DNA from: Candidatus Nomurabacteria bacterium
GTDB lineage: Bacteria > Patescibacteriota > Minisyncoccia > Phycocordibacterales > UBA5272
NCBI GenBank assembly: GCA_003518045.1
Contig: DOZK01000021.1
Span: forward strand, 8,975-46,943
Direction: 5' to 3'
DNA: 37,969 nt
A program made the position numbers and the translations under genes. Below are positions 16,262 to 25,434 of the stretch, in pieces. The stretch's first letter is position 1; every line of letters begins with the position of its first letter. The notes below the pieces were generated by a model. It saw nothing but the letters and a program-made list of their open reading frames with translations, searched no databases and was not told the origin of the DNA.

Positions 16262-18025
16262 TTAAATCTTTTTTGAAATTAAATAATTTCCTATTGCTAA
16301 ATGTGGAAGCCCAGAAAGCTCAAATGTACGAAGTGCATCATATGGTTTTTCTACATTTGGCTCACCATGCAAATTAAAACTAGTATTTAGAATACCGCCA
16401 GAACCAGTTAATTTCTCATATTCAGAAATTAATGCATGATATTCCGGATTAACTTCTTTCTTCACCATTTGTGGGCGTGAAGTTAAATCATAAGGATGAA
16501 GTGCTGCGATTAATTCTTTGTGGGCTAATTCTTTAGTTGGAAATGTAATTGCCATATATGGTGCATATTCGTCTTTATTCAAAATTAGATAATCATGTCT
16601 TCTCTCATATAAAAGTGAAGTTGCAAACGGCATCCAAAAATCTCTCCCTTTTATCATTTCATTAATTAATTTTACATTATCATGTGATGATGGATTAGCT
16701 AAAATGGAACGATTACCGAGGGCTCTTGCCCCCCACTCAGCACGACCTTTAAATCTTCCGACCACACTATTCCCAGCTAAAATCTCTGCAACTTTTTTCT
16801 CTATAGTATTTTCACTTTTTGGGTCAAAATATTTTACATCACATTTTTTACAAAATTCATATTCATCAATTACCTTTTTTATTTCTTCGTCAGAATACTC
16901 TCCACCTAAATATAGATGTTCCAACTTTTTTAAACCAGATAAATCATTTTTGTACAAAACAGAATAACCGTACAAAGCATTTCCTATTGAAAGTGATTCG
17001 TCCCCACAAGAAGGGACTAAGAGCAGTGAGTTTACTTCTGGCATTTCGGAAATATATTGATTCGCTTTCACATTCATAAATACTCCCCCACCAACAGCTA
17101 AATCACTACAATTGTATTTCTTCATAGCAAAACGTGCCATGTCTTTTACTATTTCCTCAGTAAGTTTTTGTATACCATATGCTAAAGAATCAAATCGATA
17201 TTGATAATAATCATTCGCTATTAAATACGGTGTCGCTCTTCTTGTATCTATTTTTGAAACCAACTGCATTGTATTTTCATCAAACCACAATATCTCTTTT
17301 AATTTTTCATAAACTTTTTCCCCTGAAGTTTTTTTTGCATAAGGCGCAAGACCCATTACTTTAAACTCATGCTCATTGCGAGACATTCCCAGTAAATCAA
17401 CAAAAGAAGCATACAAAAGTCCAAGTGAATTTCCTCTTTCAAAAATATGTAAAACTTTTATATCTCCATTTTCAAAAAGATTTATTGAACCACAAAAAGT
17501 ATCCCCCTCACCATCTAAAACAAAAATGATTCTACGCTTATTTTTATCTTCCATAAAAGGTAAAGATGCCCAAGCGTGAGATAGATGATGTGGAACTTCT
17601 ATGATAGACGCTCCAGGGAATTGCTCTTCTAAATATTTTTTAGTTTTCTTTTCTACTCCAGAAACAATAACTTTAAGTGAAAATAAAAAATCTTGTATTT
17701 TATATACGATTTTAATAAACGGCAATTTAACTGCAACGGCTTTTATAAACCATTTCCCTTTATTTATACGATTACGATAATCAGCATTATCTTTCGTAGT
17801 ATTCACAATATGAGCACCTAATTTTATTCCATCAACAAAAACATAATCAAATTTTTCTAAATTATATTTTTCTTTTATATATGCAAGAGAAAAATGTGGA
17901 AATCCAATGTGTTTCTTTTGACGAGAAAGACGCTCTTCTGACATCGATTCGACTATTTCCCCATCTTTCATAAGGGTTATAGTTGCATCATGTCCGAAAT
18001 TTACTCCCAGAATATAATCACTCAT
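16262..18025 (-). CDS. NodU/CmcH-family O-carbamoyltransferase
   Basis: 587 residues, full family length. The N-terminal half has ILGVNFGHDAT (5-15), H146-H147-LSH150 and LDGEGD; AVGGGVFMNVKANQ closes the first domain. The C-terminal YrdC-like part includes NTSFNLHGEPNV. Enzymes of this type make carbamoyl-AMP from carbamoyl phosphate and ATP and transfer the carbamoyl group to a hydroxyl. Here the acceptor is likely a sugar hydroxyl. It is the first gene of the 11-gene operon, with its own promoter TGCTATAAT ending 8 nt before the ATG. Confidence 0.93.
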   Translation of the reverse strand: MSDYILGVNFGHDATITLMKDGEIVESMSEERLSRQKKHIGFPHFSLAYIKEKYNLEKFDYVFVDGIKLGAHIVNTTKDNADYRNRINKGKWFIKAVAVKLPFIKIVYKIQDFLFSLKVIVSGVEKKTKKYLEEQFPGASIIEVPHHLSHAWASLPFMEDKNKRRIIFVLDGEGDTFCGSINLFENGDIKVLHIFERGNSLGLLYASFVDLLGMSRNEHEFKVMGLAPYAKKTSGEKVYEKLKEILWFDENTMQLVSKIDTRRATPYLIANDYYQYRFDSLAYGIQKLTEEIVKDMARFAMKKYNCSDLAVGGGVFMNVKANQYISEMPEVNSLLLVPSCGDESLSIGNALYGYSVLYKNDLSGLKKLEHLYLGGEYSDEEIKKVIDEYEFCKKCDVKYFDPKSENTIEKKVAEILAGNSVVGRFKGRAEWGARALGNRSILANPSSHDNVKLINEMIKGRDFWMPFATSLLYERRHDYLILNKDEYAPYMAITFPTKELAHKELIAALHPYDLTSRPQMVKKEVNPEYHALISEYEKLTGSGGILNTSFNLHGEPNVEKPYDALRTFELSGLPHLAIGNYLISKKI

Positions 18026-18033
18026 TAAAGACG

Positions 18034-18042
18034 ATTATAGCA
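18034..18042 (-). promoter_or_regulatory. Extended -10 promoter of the glycan-modification operon
   Basis: TGCTATAAT on the minus strand, 8 nt before the start of the carbamoyltransferase gene and in the short gap after the GT25 gene. It is probably the only promoter for the genes from 18025 down to 7433, since all later gaps are too small. Confidence 0.65.
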
Positions 18043-18063
18043 TATTTATTTTACTTCTTTTCC

Positions 18064-18852
18064 TTATTTATCTATTGATAACCATTCGATATCTGAACGA
18101 ATTGTATTACTTTCAAACTCACTATTCTGATGAACTAAAAGAGGTACATACCCATATAAATGAAACCCGGCTTTCAAACGGGCCACGTTCGGCGTCCTAT
18201 CGGCACTCATACAGAGAGGGTTAGTAAGGGGTAGTAATTTCTTCGCCCCATCTAAAGTCAAAATATATGCTCCAGCATTATAAAGCGGTCTAAAGAAATA
18301 TTTTGGTCCTCTATATGAAATAATTTTTCTGGCAATAAAATCCCTAGAAGTTTCAAAGAAAGAAAGAAAGAACATATACGGTAATTTAATACAAGCATAA
18401 AAAAAGAAGCTTGGATTTTGTCTTATTGTTTTATATGTGGCGATAAGCCAAGATTTAAAAAAAATTAAACCCACATAACGATAATCAAATGAAAGCCAGT
18501 CCCATTTTTTATTTTTTTTATTAATTTCTCTTTCAACTATATCAATAAAATCTGGTGGAAGAATAGCATCGTCTTCCAAAATAACAGAATAAGGAATATT
18601 TTCTTTTATAATTTTTTCATAAATAAACGCATGCGAAAACGCACATCCCTTTTCCCCTGTTAAAAGAGATTTGCCTTGCTCCTTCAAAGTCTTCTCTTCA
18701 CTATATCTTTCTACAACCCTTTCATTATCACCATAAAATCCATCAATAATAGCATACTCTGCACCAATAAATTTTAAATGGCTTTCTATCTTCTGTTTGC
18801 GAGCTATATCTCTTGGCAAATTTATTACAAAAATAGGAAAAGATTGTTTCAT
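18064..18852 (-). CDS. GT25-family glycosyltransferase
   Basis: 262 residues. It opens with FPIFVINLPRDIARKQKIESHL, the standard start of the LPS-type GT25 family, has GEKGCAFSHAFIYEKI, and the acidic E93-D94-D95 in VILEDDAILPP. Such enzymes add hexoses to outer glycans in the cytoplasm. The stop codon of wzx shares its last base with the ATG of this gene (18852), so the two are coupled. Confidence 0.87.
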   Translation of the reverse strand: MKQSFPIFVINLPRDIARKQKIESHLKFIGAEYAIIDGFYGDNERVVERYSEEKTLKEQGKSLLTGEKGCAFSHAFIYEKIIKENIPYSVILEDDAILPPDFIDIVEREINKKNKKWDWLSFDYRYVGLIFFKSWLIATYKTIRQNPSFFFYACIKLPYMFFLSFFETSRDFIARKIISYRGPKYFFRPLYNAGAYILTLDGAKKLLPLTNPLCMSADRTPNVARLKAGFHLYGYVPLLVHQNSEFESNTIRSDIEWLSIDK

Positions 18853-20096
18853 TATTTTTTATTTTCTAAATTAAAATAAAATCCAAAGGCTGCCACCATA
18901 TAGGCAATAGATGTTGCAAGTGCTGTTCCTGTAAGTCCAAATCTCGGTGTTAAAACATAAACTAAAAAAATGTTTATAAATACAGCGAATCCGAATATAC
19001 CAATCTGATGATGCTGTCTATCACGAGCTCCATACATACCAAGGAAGAAATAATTCATAAACATAAAAGGAATAGATAGTGCGTAGGCCCGCAAAACAAC
19101 AACGGACTCAGCAAATCTTTCACCATATAAAATATGAATAGCTAATGGAGCAAAAACAATTATTCCAAGAGCAATAAGGCTACCCACTAAAAAATAAGAA
19201 GTCATAATTTTATGTAATTTCTTTTTTGATTCTTCATCTTTCTGTGTAGAAATATAAGCCATACGAGAAATAAGGGCAGCAGATAAAACCCCAGCCAGAA
19301 AATTTGGTACTTCTGCTATTTTTACTGCGGCTGAATAAATACCTAATGTATAAGCATTTGAAAATGTTGCAAGAATAAGTTGATCCACCCGAAGAAGTAG
19401 TTGCCAAAAAATAATCGCGATAATACTTAAACGAATAGAATACAAAAAAGAAATTGATTTAAAAAAAGAAGGAATTTCAAATGACTTTAAAAAGTGTTTC
19501 CATTCTGACATTCTAATTAAAATAATTAAAATTAATACACCACCAATTGCAGAATCAACTGCTGCCACAACGACAAAAGAATAAAGTGGGGATTTCAATA
19601 ATACAAGTACAATTTTAATTAAAAGCAGAGATACTGATGACACTATTTGTATCATCGACATAAATCTTGCCCTATCCGTTGCTGTTAAGTACAAAGAAAA
19701 AACACTTAATGAATTAATACATGCTGGTACAAGCATTATACTTATCATAAAGGCAATATCTCTTGGTAAAATAATCCATGCTGAAAATAATCCAAAAATT
19801 GTTAAAAGTAAATAAATAGAAAACTTATACCCTATAAACTGTTGTACATCTCTAAAATGATTATCACTCTTTGCTATTTTCCAAGTAAAATAAAAATCCA
19901 TTCCACCACCGACTGTTAAGAGCGTGCCTACATAATTTTGAACGAAACTATAAAGACCTAAATTAATTGGGCCAAGATAGCGAGTTACAATAATTGCACT
20001 CAAAAATGCAGACCCTTGTACCACAATTTGTGCAAAAGTATACCAAGACAATTGCTTAAAAATATCCTGCTTAAATAAGTTTTTGAATAGATTCAT
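18852..20096 (-). CDS. Wzx-like polysaccharide flippase
   Basis: 414 residues with about 12-14 hydrophobic segments, MATE/Wzx-like (polysaccharide biosynthesis protein). The start LSWYTFAQIVVQGSAFLSAIIVTRYLGP is typical. It would flip lipid-linked glycan units to the outer face, before the MBOAT/SGNH enzymes act there. The ATG lies 26 bp inside the upstream GT-D gene; no other in-frame ATG is available before residue 65, so I keep this overlap. No Wzy polymerase is seen in the window. Confidence 0.88.
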   Translation of the reverse strand: MNLFKNLFKQDIFKQLSWYTFAQIVVQGSAFLSAIIVTRYLGPINLGLYSFVQNYVGTLLTVGGGMDFYFTWKIAKSDNHFRDVQQFIGYKFSIYLLLTIFGLFSAWIILPRDIAFMISIMLVPACINSLSVFSLYLTATDRARFMSMIQIVSSVSLLLIKIVLVLLKSPLYSFVVVAAVDSAIGGVLILIILIRMSEWKHFLKSFEIPSFFKSISFLYSIRLSIIAIIFWQLLLRVDQLILATFSNAYTLGIYSAAVKIAEVPNFLAGVLSAALISRMAYISTQKDEESKKKLHKIMTSYFLVGSLIALGIIVFAPLAIHILYGERFAESVVVLRAYALSIPFMFMNYFFLGMYGARDRQHHQIGIFGFAVFINIFLVYVLTPRFGLTGTALATSIAYMVAAFGFYFNLENKK

Positions 20097-20880
20097 TTTT
20101 GTATAATACCTCTAACCCCTTCCCTATATCATACCCAGTAATTCCTTTTTTAGAAAACTCATATACTAACTGTTTACTAGCTGGTCCGGTTGAAATTAAT
20201 AGTACAGGCTTTTCATCTTTTGGTACAGTCTTTAGTATTTCTTCTATATCACTATAAATTTTGCCATATGAAGCATAGGAATTTTCACTAGGAGTTTCTA
20301 CGAAAAAAACTTTTGTGAAAGGTATATTTTTATTTTCTTTAAAAGCTTGAATACTATTTTTATTACTAACGACTATTAAGTATTTATCCATCAAATATTC
20401 TTCTATATTTTCTTGAAAAAAATTATCATAGTAGAAAGCATGTGCATCTCCATATTTAACATTTTTTGGGAAAGCAATTTTATACATAACTTTAATAGGC
20501 ATCCAAGTATATAAATGTGCTATCCCTTTTTTGGGATCTAGTTTGGCTTCAGTGTTAGTCTCATTAACATAAATTTTAGCAAGACCAATAATATATGGCG
20601 CTGTATCCCTATAATTTTTTATTAATTCTCTAAAAGATTTTTCAAGATTTTTTTCATATCTTTGATAATGAATTCTACCACCATTTATAAGATGCATCTC
20701 CCCCTCATTCAAGCGAAGAAATGACCTTCCCTTTTTTATCTCTTTTACAAATTCTTCTTGATTAAAAAATTTAGTGCCAGCTATAAAAGAACCTTGGAAA
20801 AGATAGAAGCCATAAGCTAAAAGATAAACTGGGTGTTTATAGTATTTTCTTAAAAAATTAAGAATCCTAGAAATCTTCAT
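20071..20880 (-). CDS. GT-D fold glycosyltransferase (DUF1792-like)
   Basis: 269 residues. FLRLNEGEMHLI (R56 to E61) matches the RxGEGE-type motif of GT-D enzymes, and LLISTGPASKQLVYEF near 224-239 resembles the second nucleotide-binding part of the family. The hydrophobic 17-37 region could bind the membrane. It heads the GT-D / wzx / GT25 transcript. The minus-strand TAGAAT lies 9 nt before the ATG, and the 56-bp gap is shared with a divergent promoter for the GT2 gene at 20937. Sugar specificity unknown. Confidence 0.75.
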   Translation of the reverse strand: MKISRILNFLRKYYKHPVYLLAYGFYLFQGSFIAGTKFFNQEEFVKEIKKGRSFLRLNEGEMHLINGGRIHYQRYEKNLEKSFRELIKNYRDTAPYIIGLAKIYVNETNTEAKLDPKKGIAHLYTWMPIKVMYKIAFPKNVKYGDAHAFYYDNFFQENIEEYLMDKYLIVVSNKNSIQAFKENKNIPFTKVFFVETPSENSYASYGKIYSDIEEILKTVPKDEKPVLLISTGPASKQLVYEFSKKGITGYDIGKGLEVLYKNESIQKLI

Positions 20881-20921
20881 ATATAAAGGATTCTATCACA
20901 TTTTTTCTATTAAATATATGA

Positions 20922-20927
20922 TAAAAT
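20922..20927 (+). promoter_or_regulatory. -10 box of the GT2 gene at 20937
   Basis: TAAAAT ends 9 nt before the ATG; TATGAT overlaps it 5 bp upstream. No Shine-Dalgarno. It lies in a 56-bp divergent gap. Confidence 0.4.
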
Positions 20928-20936
20928 GAAACTAAT

Positions 20937-21875
20937 ATGAAAAAAGTTGCTCTCATAACTGTAACTTATAATGCAGAAAAAAACTTATCTTTTTTCCTGC
21001 CTTCTCTTATAAAAAATAGAGAAATTTTATCTGGTATATTTTTTGTAGATAATAATTCTAAAGATAAGACTTTAAAAGAGTTAGAAAATTTTAAAGAAAC
21101 TCAAAGAGAAAATTTTGATATTGATATTACTTCAAATGATGAAAATTATGGTTATGCTTATGCTATAAATATGGGAATACAAAAAGCCTTAGAGACTGGA
21201 TATGATTATTTCTGTATTACAAATAATGATTTAATTTTTGAAGAAGGATTTTTCTCGCAAATGTTGGAAGATGCCGTCCATAATAATATAGACGCGCTAG
21301 GTGTGCCAGCTAGTATAAATGAAAATGAATTAGGACTTGGATACAAATTAGATAATGAAACTTTTTTACTAAAAGAAAGTTCGCCACTGTTAAGAAATAA
21401 AATTGCTGAGGAAATATTAAAAAACCCCCTACCTCAAATAGATGCGCCTCATGGCGGAACTATTTTATTTAGTAGATTTTTCTTTGATGAAATTGGGTTA
21501 TATGACCATCATTTATTTTTTGGTGGAGATGAATTAGATTTTTTGTATAGAATTACAGCCCATAATACCGTACACACTCCAAAAATAAAATGTGCTGTAT
21601 CATTGAAATCATTTCTTTTAATTGATAATTTAAGTAAGCATAATTCCGGACACAAAATTATAAAAGCTCGTGGAATGCTTCAAGGAAATGCACGGGTAAA
21701 TTTAAAACATAGATTTACTCCGCTACACATAGGACTATATAAAGAACAACATAAATTAATACGGGGTTTGTCTAAAGGTAAAATTATTAGATATTTAGCT
21801 TTATACTTTTTTGCATTCCGTGGACTATGTATAGAAATATGTAAATATTACTACGAAGCACTTTGGAGGAATTAA
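20937..21875 (+). CDS. GT2-family glycosyltransferase (rhamnosyltransferase-like)
   Basis: 312 residues. VALITVTYNAEKNL (4-17), VDNNSKD (37-43) and NYGYAYAINMG (70-80) fit GT2 rhamnosyltransferases. In place of a strict DxD it has ITNNDLIF (N96-N97-D98), as in relatives that carry NPD or NND. GGDELDFLYRI is the expected second acidic motif (ED-like). A C-terminal hydrophobic helix may hold it to the membrane. It converges with the methyltransferase gene, overlapping by 4 bp. Confidence 0.83.
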   Translation: MKKVALITVTYNAEKNLSFFLPSLIKNREILSGIFFVDNNSKDKTLKELENFKETQRENFDIDITSNDENYGYAYAINMGIQKALETGYDYFCITNNDLIFEEGFFSQMLEDAVHNNIDALGVPASINENELGLGYKLDNETFLLKESSPLLRNKIAEEILKNPLPQIDAPHGGTILFSRFFFDEIGLYDHHLFFGGDELDFLYRITAHNTVHTPKIKCAVSLKSFLLIDNLSKHNSGHKIIKARGMLQGNARVNLKHRFTPLHIGLYKEQHKLIRGLSKGKIIRYLALYFFAFRGLCIEICKYYYEALWRN

Positions 21876-22891
21876 TTCTTTATAAAGACAGCGCACATAC
21901 CATACATATATCTAGTCGGCGTTTTATTTTTTTGCAAAAATCTTAAATTATGATAGAAAATTACTAATTTCATATATAACCAAGCCGGTATTATACTCAT
22001 AACTTTTTCTTTATACCCCTTCTTCCTAAGATTTATTAAGTGCCCATCTTTATCTACAACCTGTCCTTTATTTGGTGCTGTATTTGCTGTTCCTAAATTA
22101 ACACTCCAGACTTTATTTTTTGTATATTCTGTAAAATCAATAAAAGAAACTACAGCATTATTTTTCATACCAACTTCCTTTATCCCTTTTTCTGTAAACC
22201 ACCACAAATGCTCTGGCGCTGGATTTGTCTCCCAAATAGTACCAGTCGGGTGAATATCTTTTATTGGTGTAGTAATAATTAAGGTACCACCCGGCTTTAA
22301 CATATTCATTATATTTTTAACAAAAAGATTTGGGTCAACAACATGTTCAATAACTTCTGTAGCAACAATGACGTCATAAACAGACAAATGATTTAATGAA
22401 AAATCTTCTACTGTACCTTGAAAAAATTTTTTACCATAAAAATTATTTGCAAAATCAGTGGCAGTATCTGAATAATCAAGTCCTTCACAATCATATCCTG
22501 CTTTATTAAAAGCATAAGTTAAATATCCAAGACCAGAACCAACTTCTAGCATTTTTGCCCCATTATTTATTTTTCTATCTTTAATAGCTTTTATTACACC
22601 CCAAAATATCGCACTATAATTAGAGAGGTCTTTTAATGGATTACTTAATTTCTTTACACCATTGGCTAAATAATAATAGTAATTATAGCCAGCATCTTTA
22701 GTTGTATCACCACCATAAATAATGTCGTATTGCTCTTTCAAATTACTCATTGGGTCAACAAAAGATGACTGACAATTTTTACATTCGTAAACATTAAATT
22801 TTGTACCTTTTACGTAGCCTTCCATCCCACGAAAAGTCATATCTGCGAGTGAATCACAAAGAGTGCATAAATGTTTATTTTCTATATCCAT
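21872..22891 (-). CDS. Class I SAM methyltransferase with N-terminal zinc ribbon
   Basis: 339 residues. C9-xx-C12 and C37-xx-C40 form a zinc ribbon, as in sugar C- or O-methyltransferases of glycan loci. MLEVGSGLGYLTYAF is the SAM loop, followed by DVIVATEVIEHV and PGGTLIITTP. Probably methylates a (deoxy)sugar nucleotide or a glycan end; the ribbon hints at the TylF/NovU-like C-methyltransferase group but the length is shorter. Promoter TGCTATTAT lies 7 nt before the ATG. Confidence 0.8.
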   Translation of the reverse strand: MDIENKHLCTLCDSLADMTFRGMEGYVKGTKFNVYECKNCQSSFVDPMSNLKEQYDIIYGGDTTKDAGYNYYYYLANGVKKLSNPLKDLSNYSAIFWGVIKAIKDRKINNGAKMLEVGSGLGYLTYAFNKAGYDCEGLDYSDTATDFANNFYGKKFFQGTVEDFSLNHLSVYDVIVATEVIEHVVDPNLFVKNIMNMLKPGGTLIITTPIKDIHPTGTIWETNPAPEHLWWFTEKGIKEVGMKNNAVVSFIDFTEYTKNKVWSVNLGTANTAPNKGQVVDKDGHLINLRKKGYKEKVMSIIPAWLYMKLVIFYHNLRFLQKNKTPTRYMYGMCAVFIKN

Positions 22892-22898
22892 GGAAAGA

Positions 22899-22907
22899 AT
22901 AATAGCA
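22899..22907 (-). promoter_or_regulatory. Extended -10 box of the zinc-ribbon methyltransferase gene
   Basis: TGCTATTAT on the minus strand, 7 nt before the ATG; no Shine-Dalgarno in between. Confidence 0.55.
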
Positions 22908-22989
22908 ATATTTTTATCTTAAACCAAACTATTTCATACATTTTCCATATTTCTTTTAATAGTGCTAATATAGAGTTATATTTTATTTT

Positions 22990-23937
22990 ATGAAGAAAAA
23001 AATTCTTGTTACGGGAGGACTTGGACAGGTTGGATCAGAATTGGTACCTGCACTAGAAAAGAAGTATGGTAAAAATAGCGTGATTATTCTTGATAAAAAA
23101 GAAAACCTGGTTTATAAGGGTTTATATGTTAAGGGTGATGTTGTTAATAAAAAACTTATAGAAGACACCGTAAAAAAATATAAAATTACTGAGATATATC
23201 ATTTGGCCTCTCTTCTTTCTGTTACCGGGGAACAAAATCCAGAACTTGCTTGGTCTGTCAACATTGAAGGACTAAGAAATATTTTAGAATGCGCAAGAAT
23301 ATATAATCTTAAAGTTTTTTGGCCAAGCTCTATAGCTGTATTTGGAATGACAACTCCACAAGATGAAACTCCTCAAAAAACAATTCTTGAGCCAACGACT
23401 ATTTATGGTGTAACTAAAGTCTCTGGTGAACTTCTTTGCCAATATTATTTTAAAAAATATAAAGTAGATGTTAGAAGCGTTCGTTATCCTGGAATAATAA
23501 GTTGGAAGACTCTTCCTGGTGGCGGTACAACTGATTACGCGATAGATATATTTTGGCACGCTCTTAGTACAGGAAATTACACTTGCTTTTTAAATAAAAA
23601 TACGGCTCTTCCAATGATGTATATTGATGATGCCATTAAAGCAACTATCGATATTATGGGGGTTGATGCGAAAAAAATAACAATTCGTACAAGTTATAAT
23701 ATTTCTAGTTTTAGTTGTACTCCAGAATTATTGGCTACGGCAATACGCAAACAAAATATTCCGCTTAAAATGAAACACGCTACTGACATCAGGCAATCAA
23801 TTGCAGACTCTTGGCCAAACTCCATTGATGATAGGCAGGCTAAAAAAGACTGGAAATGGAAACCCGTCTTTGATATTAAAAAAACGGTTAAGGAAATGCT
23901 ATCTGGCGTGACAAAAATGCAAAGCAATAAAAATTAA
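22990..23937 (+). CDS. tdh: L-threonine 3-dehydrogenase, SDR/epimerase type
   Basis: 315 residues. Extended SDR with VTGGLGQVGSE (7-17), S113-S114, and Y139-xxx-K143 (YGVTK). YHLASLLSVTGEQNPELAW and RYPGIISWKTLPGGGTTDYA are signatures of the metal-independent threonine dehydrogenases rather than sugar epimerases. It oxidises L-threonine with NAD+ to 2-amino-3-ketobutyrate. The next gene, 4 bp away, encodes the enzyme for the following step, which supports the call. TATATT ends 7 nt before the ATG. Confidence 0.88.
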   Translation: MKKKILVTGGLGQVGSELVPALEKKYGKNSVIILDKKENLVYKGLYVKGDVVNKKLIEDTVKKYKITEIYHLASLLSVTGEQNPELAWSVNIEGLRNILECARIYNLKVFWPSSIAVFGMTTPQDETPQKTILEPTTIYGVTKVSGELLCQYYFKKYKVDVRSVRYPGIISWKTLPGGGTTDYAIDIFWHALSTGNYTCFLNKNTALPMMYIDDAIKATIDIMGVDAKKITIRTSYNISSFSCTPELLATAIRKQNIPLKMKHATDIRQSIADSWPNSIDDRQAKKDWKWKPVFDIKKTVKEMLSGVTKMQSNKN

Positions 23938-23941
23938 AAAC

Positions 23942-25150
23942 ATGTCATATAAAAAAGCACAAAAAATATACGCAGATGTTATTAACGAAATAAAAGAGAG
24001 CGGTTTGTATAAAGATGAATATATAATCACCTCCCCTCAAGGTGGAGAAATATCTGTACAGTTTCCACAAGGCTCAATTAACAAAAATGTTCTTAATTTT
24101 TGTTCAAATAATTATTTAGGATTAGCTTCACATAAGGATGTTATAGCTGCCGCGAAAAATGGATTAGATAATTATGGATTTGGATTAAGCTCTGTACGTT
24201 TTATTTGTGGCACACAAGACCTCCACAAAAAGCTCGAGGAACAGGTCTCTTCATTTTTAGGAAAAGAGGATACTATTTTATTTAGTTCTTGCTTTGATGC
24301 TAACGCTGCTATATTTGAAGTTTTACTTAATGAAGAGGATGCAATTTTTTCTGACCAATTAGTACATGCCTCCATTATCGATGGTGAACGTCTTGCGAAA
24401 AAAGTTGAGCGATTGATTTACCCACACTCTGACATGGTAGAACTCGAAAAAATGCTCGCAAATTCTAATTCAAGAATAAAAATGATTGTTACAGATGGAG
24501 TATTTTCTATGGACGGAGATATGGCAAAATTAGATGAAATAGTGACGCTCGCCGAAAAATATGAAGCGCTAGTTTTTGTAGATGATTCTCATGCTACGGG
24601 ATTAATAGGAAATACTGGTCGTGGTACTCCAGAATATTTTAATGTCATAGATAAAGTAGACATTATCTCTACAACATTTGGGAAGGCATTGGGGGGAGCA
24701 AATGGTGGTTGTATTTCTGGAAAAAAAGAAATTATTTCTCTACTTCGCCAACGAGCAAGACCTTATCTTTTCTCAAATACACTTATGCCAGCTGTTGTTT
24801 CTGCCACAATTAAAGTCTTAGAAATTATAGATAAAGATTTTACTCTTAAAGAAAAACTAATACGAATGTCTGAGTACTGGCGTGCATCATTAATTAATTT
24901 AGGGTTTGATATAAAAAATGGAAATACTCCAATTATTCCTGTTATGCTATATGATGCAAAGCTTGCACAAGATTTTGCCAGAGAACTTTTTAATGAGGGT
25001 GTTTATGTAAGAGGATTTTTTTACCCTGTTGTCGCACAAGGACAAGCTAGAATACGAACGCAGATTTCGGCGTCTCTTACTGAAGAAGATTTAGAAAAAG
25101 CATTATTCGCTTTTAAAAAAGTTGGAATTAAGCTGGGTGTTATTAAATAA
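23942..25150 (+). CDS. kbl: Glycine C-acetyltransferase (2-amino-3-ketobutyrate CoA ligase)
   Basis: 402 residues, alpha-oxoamine synthase fold with PLP. K248 in TTFGKALGGANGG forms the Schiff base; H142 and D214/H217 (VDDSHATG) stack on and bind PLP; FICGTQDLHKKLE is the family substrate motif. With the threonine dehydrogenase it turns threonine + CoA into glycine + acetyl-CoA. That would give the cell an acetyl-CoA source, useful for O-acetylation in the neighbouring glycan locus (inference). Confidence 0.92.
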   Translation: MSYKKAQKIYADVINEIKESGLYKDEYIITSPQGGEISVQFPQGSINKNVLNFCSNNYLGLASHKDVIAAAKNGLDNYGFGLSSVRFICGTQDLHKKLEEQVSSFLGKEDTILFSSCFDANAAIFEVLLNEEDAIFSDQLVHASIIDGERLAKKVERLIYPHSDMVELEKMLANSNSRIKMIVTDGVFSMDGDMAKLDEIVTLAEKYEALVFVDDSHATGLIGNTGRGTPEYFNVIDKVDIISTTFGKALGGANGGCISGKKEIISLLRQRARPYLFSNTLMPAVVSATIKVLEIIDKDFTLKEKLIRMSEYWRASLINLGFDIKNGNTPIIPVMLYDAKLAQDFARELFNEGVYVRGFFYPVVAQGQARIRTQISASLTEEDLEKALFAFKKVGIKLGVIK

Positions 25151-25153
25151 TTT

Positions 25154-25270
25154 TTAAAATTTAAATAAGGACTTAAACCAAGTGATTAGGCGGGTGTCTT
25201 TGGCTTTGATTACAAGGTTTGTTAAAAGGGTTGCACTTAGAGTTAGAACTCTGGTGAGACTCATAATCAT
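25154..25270 (-). pseudogene. Orphan C-terminal fragment of an LTD-protein gene
   Basis: The minus strand reads 38 residues ending KDTRLITWFKSLFKF, identical at the end to the last residues of the LTD/PKD protein at 26891-28276; SATLLTN is shared upstream too. The first 49 bp (25151-25199 against 26888 onward) differ at one base. No signal peptide or LTD domain is left, so this is most likely the remaining tail of a paralogue or the product of a local duplication. It could be expressed as a short peptide, but I see no ribosome site. Confidence 0.65.
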
Positions 25271-25284
25271 CTTAAAACATGTCT

Positions 25285-25311
25285 TTTTTTGTATCACTGT
25301 GATACAAAAAA
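25285..25311. promoter_or_regulatory. 27-bp perfect palindrome
   Basis: A perfect 12-bp inverted repeat around CTG; the core is TTGTATCACTGTGATACAA. The outer arms run T to A, the wrong order for a rho-independent terminator, so a protein-binding site is more likely. It lies 14 bp before the orphan fragment and 123 bp before the ATPase gene. Confidence 0.5.
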
Positions 25312-25399
25312 TTAAAAAAGTCTTATATTAAGTTAAATTTATAAAAATAACATGAAAAAAAACATTGGAAAATATAGATATTTTACCAAAAAAAGGAAT

Positions 25400-25428
25400 T
25401 TGCTTTTTTTCTGGCAATTTCCTATAAT
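25400..25428 (+). promoter_or_regulatory. Promoter of the DUF4143 ATPase gene
   Basis: TTGCTT (25400-25405), a 17-bp spacer, TATAAT (25423-25428). The ATG at 25435 is 7 bp after the -10 box, where transcription itself would begin, so the mRNA should be leaderless. GGAATTTGC and GCAATTTCC flank the spacer as an imperfect inverted repeat, a possible operator. Confidence 0.75.
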
Positions 25429-25434
25429 ATAGGT

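Noticed and set aside
22990..23937. UDP-sugar epimerase for the glycan locus
   Set aside because: The family-specific segments fit threonine dehydrogenase and the adjacent kbl gene supplies the next step.
25285..25311. Palindrome as a rho-independent terminator
   Set aside because: The T-run is on the 5' arm and the A-run on the 3' arm in both directions, the wrong order; a binding site is more likely.
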